Origin: an uncultured Algibacter sp.
GTDB taxonomy: Bacteria; Bacteroidota; Bacteroidia; Flavobacteriales; Flavobacteriaceae
Direction of reading: 5' to 3'
DNA: 54,199 nt
Assembly: GCF_905480415.1 (NCBI RefSeq)
Contig: NZ_CAJQQI010000146.1
Coordinates: forward strand, 1-54,199
This document shows positions 39,854-49,149 of this stretch, piece after piece. Positions within the stretch are counted from its first letter, which is position 1; each line of letters begins with the position of its first letter. The position numbers were made by a program, and so were the translations under genes. Below the pieces are notes generated by a model that worked only from the letters and a program-made list of their open reading frames with translations, made no database searches and was not told where the DNA came from.

Positions 39854-40924
39854 TTAATCCCTTTTTTCGAAGTTATCAAATATATTCCTCAAATCCTTTT
39901 TATAGGGTAAATGCTTGGCGCGCCCTTTTTTGAAAATATCGTTACTATTACCTTGTCCTTTTCGAAGCTGTTTTTGTTCTTCAAAAGGTAAAGCATGTAT
40001 ATCTTTACATGTTGTAGAACAACAGTTGTCCATTTCCTGCTTACACTTTTCACATTGAATAAATAATAAGTGGCAGGCATCATTGGCACAATTGGTATGA
40101 ACATCAAAAGATTCTCCGCATTGATGACATTGCGCAATTACATCATCACTAATGCGTTCTGCCCTTCTATCATCAAACACAAAATTTTGACCCATAAACT
40201 TATTATCTAAATCTTGGTCTTTTACTTGTCTTGTATATTCAATTATACCGCCTTCTAATTGATATATATTTTTAAATCCTTTATGCTTAAAATAAGCACT
40301 AGCTTTTTCACAACGGATGCCTCCTGTGCAGTACATAACCAAGTTTTTATCTTCTTTGTGGTCTTTTAAATCGTTTTCAATAATATCTAAAGATTCTCTA
40401 AACGTATCCACATCTGGTGTTACGGCATTTTTAAAATGTCCTATTTCACTTTCGTAATGGTTACGCATATCAACCAAAACGGTTTTTTTATCTTCAATAA
40501 GTTCATTGAATTTTTCTGCACCAACGTGAACCCCTTTATTGGTCACATCAAATGTATTATCATTTAATCCGTCAGCAACAATTTTATTTCTAACTTTTAC
40601 TTTCAATTTTAAAAAAGACATATTATCCTGCTCTACAGCAATGTTTAAACGGATGTCTTTAAGAAAATCAATGGTGTCTAAATGCGTTTTAAATTCATTA
40701 AAACGATCTGCTGGTAATGAGAGTTGACCATTAATACCTTCGGTAGCAACATAGATACGTCCTAAAACATCTAATTTGTCCCAAACGATAAATAACTGGT
40801 CTCTAAATTCTTGAGGATTTTTAATTTTTGCGTACTGATAAAAAGAAAGTGTTAATCGATCTTTTCCTGCTTTCTCGATTAACTCAGCTCTTTCTTTTGC
40901 GCTTAAGGTATTGTACAGTTGCAT
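39854..40924 (-). CDS. trhO: tRNA uridine(34) hydroxylase, rhodanese family (TrhO/YceA)
   Basis: RIYVATEGINGQLSLP...VLVDMRNHYESEIGHF...VMYCTGGIRCEKASAYFKHKGFKNIYQLEGGIIEY; Cys-rich C-terminal segment. Confidence 0.95.
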   Translation of the reverse strand: MQLYNTLSAKERAELIEKAGKDRLTLSFYQYAKIKNPQEFRDQLFIVWDKLDVLGRIYVATEGINGQLSLPADRFNEFKTHLDTIDFLKDIRLNIAVEQDNMSFLKLKVKVRNKIVADGLNDNTFDVTNKGVHVGAEKFNELIEDKKTVLVDMRNHYESEIGHFKNAVTPDVDTFRESLDIIENDLKDHKEDKNLVMYCTGGIRCEKASAYFKHKGFKNIYQLEGGIIEYTRQVKDQDLDNKFMGQNFVFDDRRAERISDDVIAQCHQCGESFDVHTNCANDACHLLFIQCEKCKQEMDNCCSTTCKDIHALPFEEQKQLRKGQGNSNDIFKKGRAKHLPYKKDLRNIFDNFEKRD

Positions 40925-40999
40925 GCTATACTAATTTTTAAGGTTAAAGAATAATTTGAAATGCAAATGTACAATTTCTAAATAATTAAAAAAACTTCA

Positions 41000-41079
41000 G
41001 CGCTACCCAAGGGTCGGGCTTTCACTGCTCGCTTCCTCCTTCGTCGGCGAGCTCAAACAAACCGTTCAATCCCTAGCGC
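41000..41079 (+). repeat. GCGCTACCC...CCCTAGCGC intergenic repeat, copy C
   Basis: GCGCTACCCAAGGGTCGGGCTTTCACTGCTCGCTTCCTCC...GTTCAATCCCTAGCGC. Confidence 0.75.
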
Positions 41080-41126
41080 ACCTAATCGCCACGACCATAT
41101 CAAAAAACTAACTTTAGTTTAGCCCA

Positions 41127-41163
41127 TAAAAAAAGCACCTAAATAAAAATTTAGATGCTTTAG
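41127..41163 (-). terminator. Intrinsic terminator on minus strand upstream of recA
   Basis: Minus strand AAAGCATCTAAAT-tttt-ATTTAGGTGCTTTTTTT: ~13-bp stem (one G:U) plus 7-T run; no minus-strand CDS feeds it. Confidence 0.8.
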
Positions 41164-41231
41164 TTGAGTTTAGAGTTAGTCTTAGTTCAAAAACTCATTT
41201 TTGTAAATTTGATAGAATATTTTTACTCTTT
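41127..41231 (-). ncRNA. Candidate ~105-nt sRNA under an ECF-type promoter
   Basis: Bounded by an ECF-like promoter (41238-41266) and intrinsic terminator (41127-41163), with no ORF longer than a few codons. Confidence 0.45.
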
Positions 41232-41237
41232 ATTAAC

Positions 41238-41266
41238 TAGATGCAAATTGTGTAAAAAGGTTGCGT
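41238..41266 (-). promoter_or_regulatory. Putative ECF-sigma promoter ACGCAACCTTTTT-N9-GCATCTA
   Basis: Minus-strand sequence ACGCAACCTTTTTACACAATTTGCATCTA; same 13-mer, 9-nt gap and 7-mer as 42398-42426. Confidence 0.6.
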
Positions 41267-41332
41267 CATAAAATTGTATTGTGAAAAAAGATATGGTATT
41301 TTAGCATACAATTTTTAGAAAAAAACAAAGAA

Positions 41333-42340
41333 ATGAGCAGCGAAAAAGAAAAAGAAGCAAAATTAAAAGCACTAAAACTGACATTAGACAAACTAGATAA
41401 AGCCTACGGAAAAGGTACCGTGATGAAAATGAGTGATGCTGCTATAGTAGATGTAGAGGCTATCCCATCGGGTTCATTAGGTCTAGATATTGCTTTAGGG
41501 GTTGGTGGTTACCCAAGAGGTCGTGTGGTTGAAATTTATGGTCCAGAGTCTTCTGGTAAAACAACATTAACCTTACATGCTATTGCTGAAGCTCAAAAAG
41601 CTGGTGGTATTGCTGCGTTTATTGACGCAGAACATGCTTTTGATCGTTTTTATGCTGAAAACTTAGGTATTGATATTGATAATTTAATTATTTCTCAACC
41701 AGATAATGGGGAACAAGCTCTAGAAATTGCTGATAATTTAATCAGGTCTGGCGCTATTGATATCGTCGTTATAGATTCTGTTGCTGCATTAACTCCTAAA
41801 AGTGAAATTGAAGGTGAAATGGGAGACTCTAAAATGGGACTTCATGCACGTTTAATGTCTCAAGCTTTGAGAAAATTAACGGCATCCATTAGCAAAACCA
41901 ACTGTACCGTGATTTTTATTAATCAATTACGTGAAAAAATTGGTGTTATGTTTGGTAATCCAGAAACTACAACCGGTGGTAACGCCTTAAAATTCTATGC
42001 TTCTGTAAGATTAGATATTAGACGTTCTACACAAATTAAAGATACAGACGGAGCAGTTCAAGGTAATAAAACAAGAGTTAAAGTTGTAAAAAACAAAGTG
42101 GCTCCGCCATTTAGACTTGCAGAGTTTGATATTATGTATGGCGAAGGTGTTTCTAAAGTTGGAGAAATTTTAGATTTGGCCGTAGAACATGAAATTGTAA
42201 AGAAAAGTGGCTCGTGGTTTAGTTACGACGAGACCAAGCTAGGTCAAGGGCGAGATGCTGTTAAAGCACTAATAAAAGACAATCCAGAACTGATGGACGA
42301 ACTTGAAGCCAAGGTCAGAAAAGCTGTAGCAGAAAAATAA
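41333..42340 (+). CDS. recA: Recombinase A
   Basis: [24 protein letters not shown]...[10 protein letters not shown]...[38 protein letters not shown]. Confidence 0.98.
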   Translation: MSSEKEKEAKLKALKLTLDKLDKAYGKGTVMKMSDAAIVDVEAIPSGSLGLDIALGVGGYPRGRVVEIYGPESSGKTTLTLHAIAEAQKAGGIAAFIDAEHAFDRFYAENLGIDIDNLIISQPDNGEQALEIADNLIRSGAIDIVVIDSVAALTPKSEIEGEMGDSKMGLHARLMSQALRKLTASISKTNCTVIFINQLREKIGVMFGNPETTTGGNALKFYASVRLDIRRSTQIKDTDGAVQGNKTRVKVVKNKVAPPFRLAEFDIMYGEGVSKVGEILDLAVEHEIVKKSGSWFSYDETKLGQGRDAVKALIKDNPELMDELEAKVRKAVAEK

Positions 42341-42343
42341 TTA

Positions 42344-42372
42344 AAAAATCCCGTTAACTCGGGATTTTTTAA
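42344..42372 (+). terminator. Intrinsic terminator of recA
   Basis: AAAAAATCCCG-ttaact-CGGGATTTTTT. Confidence 0.88.
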
Positions 42373-42397
42373 TTTAAAACAAATTATTCGGTTTTCT

Positions 42398-42426
42398 ACG
42401 CAACCTTTTTGTGCCTTTAGCATCTA
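42398..42426 (+). promoter_or_regulatory. Putative ECF-sigma (autoregulatory) promoter ACGCAACCTTTTT-N9-GCATCTA
   Basis: ACGCAACCTTTTTGTGCCTTTAGCATCTA, about 40 bp before the lipoprotein-sigma-barrel operon; matched by 41238-41266. Confidence 0.62.
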
Positions 42427-42466
42427 CATAGTGCAAACATGCATATAACACTAAATTTGTTTTGCT

Positions 42467-42877
42467 ATGAAAAGGTTAGTAGTTTTTTGTTTAACACTTA
42501 TGCTTTTTGCATCTTGTAGTGTTGATGACGATAGCACAAGTTTTAGCTTTGAAGTTTTACCTGTTGAAAGTGTAGACATCCCTGATGAATTTGAGTTAGG
42601 GGAAACCTATCCTATCACAGTATCTTATTTAAGGCCTTCAACATGTCATGGTTTTAAAGAGTTTTATTATTTAAAAGAAAATAATGAACGAACAGTTGCT
42701 CCAATAACATATGTTTTTGATAACAACGACTGTGAAACTCTTGAAGACAACTTGGTTGAAGCAACTTTTAACTTTATAGTTACCAGCAATGGTTCGTATA
42801 TTTTTAAGTTTTGGCAAGGCGAAGGTACTGACGGAGAAACTCAATACTTAATTATTGAAGTTCCTGTTATCGCGTAA
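42467..42877 (+). CDS. Lipoprotein of unknown function, first gene of the ECF-sigma operon
   Basis: MKRLVVFCLTLMLFASCSVDDD lipobox; ~115-aa acidic beta-rich mature domain. Confidence 0.8.
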   Translation: MKRLVVFCLTLMLFASCSVDDDSTSFSFEVLPVESVDIPDEFELGETYPITVSYLRPSTCHGFKEFYYLKENNERTVAPITYVFDNNDCETLEDNLVEATFNFIVTSNGSYIFKFWQGEGTDGETQYLIIEVPVIA

Positions 42878-42904
42878 TAAGTATTAATTATATACCTGTT
42901 TAAA

Positions 42905-43447
42905 TTGAGTTTAAAACAACTCATAGAAAATTGTAAAATTAATAATACTAAAGCACAAGGTGAATTATACAAACTCTTTTCGGGTAAGTTGTTCGCAATT
43001 TGCTTAAAGTATTCGCGAAACTATGCCGAAGCTGAAGATAATTTGCAAGACGCATTTTTAACAATTTTTAATAAAATTGAACAATATAAAGATAAAGGTT
43101 CCTTTGAAGGTTGGATAAAACGTATTACCGTAAACACGGCATTGCAACGTTACCGAACCGAAAAAGTTTTTGATATAATAAATGAAAATACTATTGAAGA
43201 CGTTGAATTGGAAGTTGATGAAGACACGGTCTCCATTGATTATCTTTTAAAAATTATTCAAGAATTGCCCGATAGATACAGATTGGTTTTTAACTTATAT
43301 GTACTAGATGGTTATTCGCATAAAGACATAGCAGACATGCTGAAAATTAACATAGGGACTTCAAAATCTAATTTATCACGAGCTAGACTAATTTTGAAAC
43401 AAACTATTGAAGATCATAAATCAATGCAACGTTCGCAAACATTATAA
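42905..43447 (+). CDS. RNA polymerase sigma-70 factor, ECF subfamily (TTG start)
   Basis: YSRNYAEAEDNLQDAFLTIFNKIEQYKDKGSFEGWIKRITVNTALQRYR...LPDRYRLVFNLYVLDGYSHKDIADMLKINIGTSKSNLSRARLILKQ. Confidence 0.95.
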   Translation: MSLKQLIENCKINNTKAQGELYKLFSGKLFAICLKYSRNYAEAEDNLQDAFLTIFNKIEQYKDKGSFEGWIKRITVNTALQRYRTEKVFDIINENTIEDVELEVDEDTVSIDYLLKIIQELPDRYRLVFNLYVLDGYSHKDIADMLKINIGTSKSNLSRARLILKQTIEDHKSMQRSQTL

Positions 43448-44998
43448 ATGAGTGACAAGAAACATATAGACAGACTATTCCAAGAAGCCTTTAAAGATTT
43501 TGAAGCGGTTCCCAGTGATGCTGTTTGGAAAAATATAAAAACTAAACTAAACGAAAAAAATAAAAAACGTCGTGTAATTCCAATATGGTGGCGTTATGCT
43601 GGTGTTGCGGCGTTATTACTTCTACTTTTAACTGTTGGCGGTATCTATTTTAATAATACAGGTGAAGGTAAAATCGATCAAGTTGCTGATACTGAAAATA
43701 CAAATTCAGAGAACGCTGATATTAAAAATAACGATGCTACTAAAACTAATCTAGTGGTCTCAGATAACAACATTCAAGACGATTTAAGCGAGGCTTCAAA
43801 CCAACAATCTGAAATAATAAAAGATAAAGCAAGTCCATCGAAAGAAGCTTCAATTGCTGAAACTTCTGCTTCAAAAAACCAAAACGAAAGTAAAACGAAG
43901 TTGACTTCATCTCATAAATTAAATATCAACAAAAGACTAGTTAATCTTAGTAATAATAACGCTATGCTTAATTCCTCTGAAGAAAAAAATAGTGGTATAA
44001 CTCTTCAAAATGAACTAGTAAAAAAGACTAGTGTTACTAACCCTTCCGAAAACAATAAAGATAATATTGACTCTGAAAATGACGTGCAATTAGTAAATAA
44101 AGAAAAAGCTAAAACACTTATTACTGAAGCTTCAAAAGATAATACTGCCATGGCCACTGTTAATACAGAAACTATTGAAGACGATAAATCCGATGAAAAC
44201 TCAGAAGAAAACAAGCTTTCTATAGAGGATGCTTTAAATATTACTAATGATGTTATTGAAGAAGAGAGCAACAAACTAAATAATAAGTGGAGTATCGCTA
44301 CAAATGCTGCTCCAGTTTATTTTAATACTTTGGGAGGACAAGGCTCATCAATAGACCCACAATTCAACAATAATTCTAAATCTGGTGAAGTTAATATGAG
44401 TTATGGTATTTCTGCAAGTTATGCTGTAAATAAAAAATTAAGTATTCGTTCTGGTATTAACAGAGTTAATTTAGGCTATAACACCAACGACATTGTGGTT
44501 TTTCAATCTGTTGGTTTAAGTTCTAGTAGTAGCGCTCTGCAAAATGTTAATTCAAGCTCTAATAGTGCTGATGCTATTTCTCTTATTAGTTCTGAAACTT
44601 TAGATACTTCAGCTTCTGAATCTATAGTAGCTTCTAATGCTTCAATTAATCAAGCTTTAGGTTATATTGAAATTCCTTTAGAAATTCAATACATGCTTTC
44701 TGACAAAAAATTTGGAGTAAATCTTATTGGTGGCTTTAGTTCTTTCTTTTTAAATAATAACGAAATATTCTCAGAAGAGGAAAATGGCGCCAAAACTTTT
44801 CTTGGTGAGGCCAGTAACATAAATAAAATGAGTTATAGTGCTAATTTCGGATTGGGTTTAAACTATAAAGTCTCTAAACGATTCGATTTAAATTTAGAAC
44901 CTATCTTTAAATATCAATTTAATACATTTAATAATACTTCTGGGAATTTTACACCATTTTTTATAGGTGTTTATACCGGATTCGCTATAAAGTTCTAG
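43448..44998 (+). CDS. Single-TM protein with long disordered linker and C-terminal outer-membrane beta-barrel
   Basis: N-terminal ~50 aa cytoplasmic-like segment, one TM (WWRYAGVAALLLLLLTVGGIYF), ~200 aa Asn/Ser/Glu-rich linker, C-terminal barrel-like strands ending FFIGVYTGFAIKF. Confidence 0.8.
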   Translation: MSDKKHIDRLFQEAFKDFEAVPSDAVWKNIKTKLNEKNKKRRVIPIWWRYAGVAALLLLLLTVGGIYFNNTGEGKIDQVADTENTNSENADIKNNDATKTNLVVSDNNIQDDLSEASNQQSEIIKDKASPSKEASIAETSASKNQNESKTKLTSSHKLNINKRLVNLSNNNAMLNSSEEKNSGITLQNELVKKTSVTNPSENNKDNIDSENDVQLVNKEKAKTLITEASKDNTAMATVNTETIEDDKSDENSEENKLSIEDALNITNDVIEEESNKLNNKWSIATNAAPVYFNTLGGQGSSIDPQFNNNSKSGEVNMSYGISASYAVNKKLSIRSGINRVNLGYNTNDIVVFQSVGLSSSSSALQNVNSSSNSADAISLISSETLDTSASESIVASNASINQALGYIEIPLEIQYMLSDKKFGVNLIGGFSSFFLNNNEIFSEEENGAKTFLGEASNINKMSYSANFGLGLNYKVSKRFDLNLEPIFKYQFNTFNNTSGNFTPFFIGVYTGFAIKF

Positions 44999-45060
44999 GT
45001 TTTTGGTTAGATCTGGATATGGATTTTCATTTAAGCTCGAAAGCTCATATCGAAGAAGAA

Positions 45061-45090
45061 GCTGCTCGTTCCCTCGAGCAGTTTTTTTTA
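45061..45090 (+). terminator. Intrinsic terminator
   Basis: CTGCTCG-ttccct-CGAGCAGTTTTTTTT. Confidence 0.85.
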
Positions 45091-45825
45091 TTTATTAAAT
45101 TGCTGAAGTTGTTTTAATATTATTGTTTTAGCATTATCATTTAACGGTCGTGTATCGGCAATAGCTAATCCTTCAGTAGATAAAAACTTATGGATTTTTA
45201 CACGCATTCTTCCCGGGCCTCCACTAAAAAAAGTATAAGAAAAACGTTTTTTGTTATCTGCAAAAGTTAGTGGTACAATTGGAATTTGATGATTTATAGC
45301 TAATCTGAATGCACCGTCTTTAAACTCATCTAACACAATATGTTCTTCAGGTACGCCACCTTCAGGGAAAATACAAATACTCACTCCAGACTTTAGCCTA
45401 CGTTGGGCTCTTAAAAAAACGGCTTGCCTACTTTTAGGAGAACTTCTATCTACCAAAATACATGTTCGCTTATAAAAGAAACCAAAAAGAGGGATTTTAG
45501 CTAATTCAGCTTTACCCACAAAAACAAAAGGGTTTTTTATAGAAACTAGCATCAGCATGATATCCGCCATAGAAGTATGGTTAGCAACAAACATATAGCT
45601 TTTATCTTTTTCTGGCGTTTGTTCTCGTTCTATTTTATAGACAAAACCCATCCCTATTAAAATACATTTAGCCCAGATACGTGCTATTTTAAAAAATAAT
45701 GGATACCAAGATTCCTTAGAAATAGAAATTAAAAGCAAAGGAAAAAATATAAGTATGGGCAGCGTTACAAGTATATAAAACCAAATACGATACAATACCC
45801 AGAAAATGTATTTAAAAACTATCAT
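45088..45825 (-). CDS. Lysophospholipid acyltransferase (PlsC-like)
   Basis: FVANHTSMADIMLM and FPEGGVPEE motifs; start set at MIVFKYIFW. Confidence 0.92.
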   Translation of the reverse strand: MIVFKYIFWVLYRIWFYILVTLPILIFFPLLLISISKESWYPLFFKIARIWAKCILIGMGFVYKIEREQTPEKDKSYMFVANHTSMADIMLMLVSIKNPFVFVGKAELAKIPLFGFFYKRTCILVDRSSPKSRQAVFLRAQRRLKSGVSICIFPEGGVPEEHIVLDEFKDGAFRLAINHQIPIVPLTFADNKKRFSYTFFSGGPGRMRVKIHKFLSTEGLAIADTRPLNDNAKTIILKQLQQFNK

Positions 45826-45941
45826 GAAGTTCAAAAATACATAATTGTATTGAGCTATTTTATTAAAACGTTTACCTTTGCTCGAATAAGAAAAATTGAG
45901 TTTAATTTTAATGGGATTTTCGTCTTCGCGGGAATAATAAT

Positions 45942-46910
45942 ATGGCAAGAATACTAACAGGCATACAAAGTACAGGAACACCTCATTTAGGAAACATTTT
46001 AGGAGCTATTATTCCAGCAATAAAAATGGCTGAAAATCCTAAAAACGATTCGTATTTATTTATAGCAAATCTGCATACTTTAACTCAAATAAAAGATGCG
46101 AAAACGTTGCGTGAAAACACGTATTCTACAGCCGCCACTTGGTTAGCTTTTGGTTTAAATATTGAAAAAACGGTGTTTTATAGACAAAGTGATATACCAC
46201 AAGTAACCGAACTATCTTGGTATTTAAGCTGTTTTTTTCCTTATCAACGCTTAACATTAGCGCATAGTTTTAAGGACAAAGCGGATAGACTAGAAGATGT
46301 AAACTCTGGATTATTTACTTACCCAATGCTAATGGCAGCGGATATTTTATTATACGATGCAGAAATAATCCCTGTTGGAAAAGACCAAGAACAGCATATT
46401 GAAATGACTCGTGATGTCGCTTCTCGTTTTCATGCTAAAGTCGGTGAAACTTTTGTTTTACCTAAGGCTGAGGTTCAAAAAGACACCAAACTTATTCCTG
46501 GAACAGATGGTCAAAAAATGAGCAAGAGTAGAAATAATATCATCAACATATTTTTAGATGATAAAAAATTACGTAAGCAAATTATGGGCATTCAAACCGA
46601 TAGCACACCACTTGAAGAACCCAAAGACTGGAGTACTTGTAATTGTTTTGCTATTTATAGTTTGTTAGCATCCGAAAAACAAATAGCAACCATGAAAGCC
46701 AACTACGAAAATGGTAATTATGGTTACGGACATGCAAAACAAGCCTTATATGAGTTAATTCTAGAGAAATTTACAGAACCTAGAGCACGTTACAACTACT
46801 ATATGAATAACCTTAGCGAAATTGATAAAGCGCTTGCCATTGGAGCAGAAAAGGCAAAATTAGTTGCTAATAATGTTTTAAAAAGGGTTAGAGAGAAGGT
46901 CGGGTATTAA
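45942..46910 (+). CDS. trpS: Tryptophanyl-tRNA synthetase
   Basis: GIQSTGTPHLGNILGAI, PVGKDQEQHIEMTRDVA, GQKMSKSRNN. Confidence 0.97.
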   Translation: MARILTGIQSTGTPHLGNILGAIIPAIKMAENPKNDSYLFIANLHTLTQIKDAKTLRENTYSTAATWLAFGLNIEKTVFYRQSDIPQVTELSWYLSCFFPYQRLTLAHSFKDKADRLEDVNSGLFTYPMLMAADILLYDAEIIPVGKDQEQHIEMTRDVASRFHAKVGETFVLPKAEVQKDTKLIPGTDGQKMSKSRNNIINIFLDDKKLRKQIMGIQTDSTPLEEPKDWSTCNCFAIYSLLASEKQIATMKANYENGNYGYGHAKQALYELILEKFTEPRARYNYYMNNLSEIDKALAIGAEKAKLVANNVLKRVREKVGY

Positions 46911-46937
46911 TAAATTTCCTTCTCTAAAATTAGAATT

Positions 46938-48041
46938 TTAAATCACTTCAAACAATTTCCCAGGAAGCGGTCTAACAATACCTTTTAATTCCATGTTTAG
47001 TAGCGTGCCTGACACTTTAAAAATAGGCAAATTACAGTTTAAAGCTATAATATCGAGCTGCTGTTTTTCATTGTCTTTTAAATAGTTATAAATAACCTTT
47101 TCCGTAGCCTCCAAATCAACAAATAACTGTTTCTGTACAGCTGGCTTTTTGTTTTCTTCTAATTGCCAATTTAATATATATGGCACATCCAAAGGTGTTG
47201 AAAGCATATGTGCTCTTTGATGCTTTATTAAATTATTGCATCCAATACTTTGGCTATCGGTTGTTCTTCCGGGAACGGCAAACACATCTCGGTTATATGA
47301 TCCAGCAATATCAGCTGTCACTAAACTTCCTCCTTTTTCAGCAGATTCTATAACAATAGTCGCTTCACTTATACCCGCAATAATTCTATTTCGTTTTAAA
47401 AAATTTTGTTTATCAAATTTATCAGTACTCCAAAAATCGGATAAAAATCCACCGTTTTTCTCCATATCCACCATATATTTTTTATGCACTTTAGGATAAA
47501 TTTGATTTAATCCATGTGCTAAACACGCAATGGTTTGCAAATTATGCTTCATGGCTGCTTTATGGGCTGTAATATCCGTTCCGTATGCAAACCCCGAAAC
47601 AATTATGGGATTATATGGTGCCAATTGTTCAACTAAATCTTCGCAAAATTTAATGCCGCTTGTCGTAATTTTTCTTGCCCCTACAATACTGATGATATGT
47701 GACTTCTTTAAATCTATTTGTCCTGTTTGGAATAATAAAATGGGACCATCAATACAATGTTTTAGCCTTTCAGGGTAATCACTATCTTGAAAATAAGAAA
47801 CTTTGATATCATTTTCATTTATAAAGATAATTTCTTTTTCAGCTTCTTTTATATGATGTGTTTTAAACAAATCGCTCACGGTTACACTTCCTATGCCATC
47901 AATTTTTAATAGATTTTGCTTCTTCTCTTTTAATACGGCTTCCGCAGAACCACAATTTGAAATGAGTCGTTTAGCAGTAATATCGCCAATATTCAATACA
48001 TGCTGAAGCGCTAAAGTGTAAAGCAAATCGTTTTCTGTCAT
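46938..48041 (-). CDS. dprA: DNA-processing protein DprA
   Basis: ISIVGARKITTSGIKFCEDLVEQLAPYNPIIVSGFAYGTDITAHKAAM...FLKRNRIIAGISEATIVIESAEKGGSLVTADIA. Confidence 0.96.
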   Translation of the reverse strand: MTENDLLYTLALQHVLNIGDITAKRLISNCGSAEAVLKEKKQNLLKIDGIGSVTVSDLFKTHHIKEAEKEIIFINENDIKVSYFQDSDYPERLKHCIDGPILLFQTGQIDLKKSHIISIVGARKITTSGIKFCEDLVEQLAPYNPIIVSGFAYGTDITAHKAAMKHNLQTIACLAHGLNQIYPKVHKKYMVDMEKNGGFLSDFWSTDKFDKQNFLKRNRIIAGISEATIVIESAEKGGSLVTADIAGSYNRDVFAVPGRTTDSQSIGCNNLIKHQRAHMLSTPLDVPYILNWQLEENKKPAVQKQLFVDLEATEKVIYNYLKDNEKQQLDIIALNCNLPIFKVSGTLLNMELKGIVRPLPGKLFEVI

Positions 48042-48145
48042 TCTAAGTGTCTAATAATTAAACTGCAATAAAAGAATTTTTATATTGTTAATAAATAGTT
48101 AGGCCTAAATTTTATTAGAAAGTACATTTTTTTAACTTTGTTTTC

Positions 48146-49081
48146 ATGCAGTTAGAAACTTTTATAAGCGATTTACTTTATAGATATGAGTGTGTTACCA
48201 TTCCTGAATTTGGTGCATTTTTAACACAACGCGTATCAGCAACCATTGATGATGCTTCAAATACGTTTCATGCACCAAAAAAAGTAGTTTCATTTAATGA
48301 GCAAATTCAGCAGAATGATGGTTTGCTTGCTCATTATATTGCCGATGTAGAAAAAATACCTTTTGAGGTTGCCAATAAAAAAATTGCTAAACGAGTTAAG
48401 CTTCTAAAATCTTACCTAACACAAGGTGAAACACTTACTTTTAAAAATATTGGTGAAATTGTATTTAATAATGAAGGCAAAATTTTGTTTGAGCCTGCAT
48501 ATAATCTAAATTATTTAACCGATTCTTTTGGCTTATCACAATTTGAAGCACCAACAGTTACTCGTGAAGTTTACAAAGAAGAAGCTGAAGCTATTGAAAA
48601 AGTCGTTCCTATTGCTGTAACTCCAGAAAAACGTCAATCTAAGCCCTATTTAAAATATGCTGCTATAGCTTTAATCGCTTTAACATTAGGTGGTTTTGGT
48701 GCTTCTAAATTTTATGTAAATCAAATTGAAACGCATAATCAACTAGCCCAAGAACAAGCAACACAAGAGTTAGACACTAAAATTCAACAAGCTACTTTTA
48801 ATTTGAATCCGTTTCCGGCAATCACTTTAAATATAATAAAGCAAACAGGTAATTATCATATTGTTGCAGGGGCTTTTAGAATTGAAGAAAACTGTGAGAA
48901 AAAAGTAAAGCAACTAAAATCTGATGGGTTTAGTGCTCGAAAAATTGGTGCTAATAAATATGGTTTGCACCAAGTCGTTTATGCGAGTTACGAAGGTAGG
49001 CTTGACGCCTTAAAAGCGTTAAGAACTATTAAAAAAACTCATAATAAGGATGCTTGGTTATTAGTCCAAAAACTAGACTAG
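48146..49081 (+). CDS. HU-CCDC81-like and SPOR domain membrane protein
   Basis: N-terminal CVTIPEFGAFLTQRVSA...PKKVVSFNEQIQQNDGLLAHYIA; TM; C-terminal SPOR (NYHIVAGAFRIEENCEKKVKQLKSDGFSARKIGANKYGLHQVVYASY). Confidence 0.92.
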   Translation: MQLETFISDLLYRYECVTIPEFGAFLTQRVSATIDDASNTFHAPKKVVSFNEQIQQNDGLLAHYIADVEKIPFEVANKKIAKRVKLLKSYLTQGETLTFKNIGEIVFNNEGKILFEPAYNLNYLTDSFGLSQFEAPTVTREVYKEEAEAIEKVVPIAVTPEKRQSKPYLKYAAIALIALTLGGFGASKFYVNQIETHNQLAQEQATQELDTKIQQATFNLNPFPAITLNIIKQTGNYHIVAGAFRIEENCEKKVKQLKSDGFSARKIGANKYGLHQVVYASYEGRLDALKALRTIKKTHNKDAWLLVQKLD

Positions 49082-49149
49082 TTTAACAAAAAATTACATC
49101 TTACTTTACTGCTTTAATATGTAACTTTGCCATATCATAAAAATCCGCG

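Noticed and set aside
44005-44274. 89-aa minus-strand Ser-rich ORF
   Set aside because: Antisense to the low-complexity linker of the barrel protein; composition explained by complementing an Asn/Glu/Ser-rich segment.
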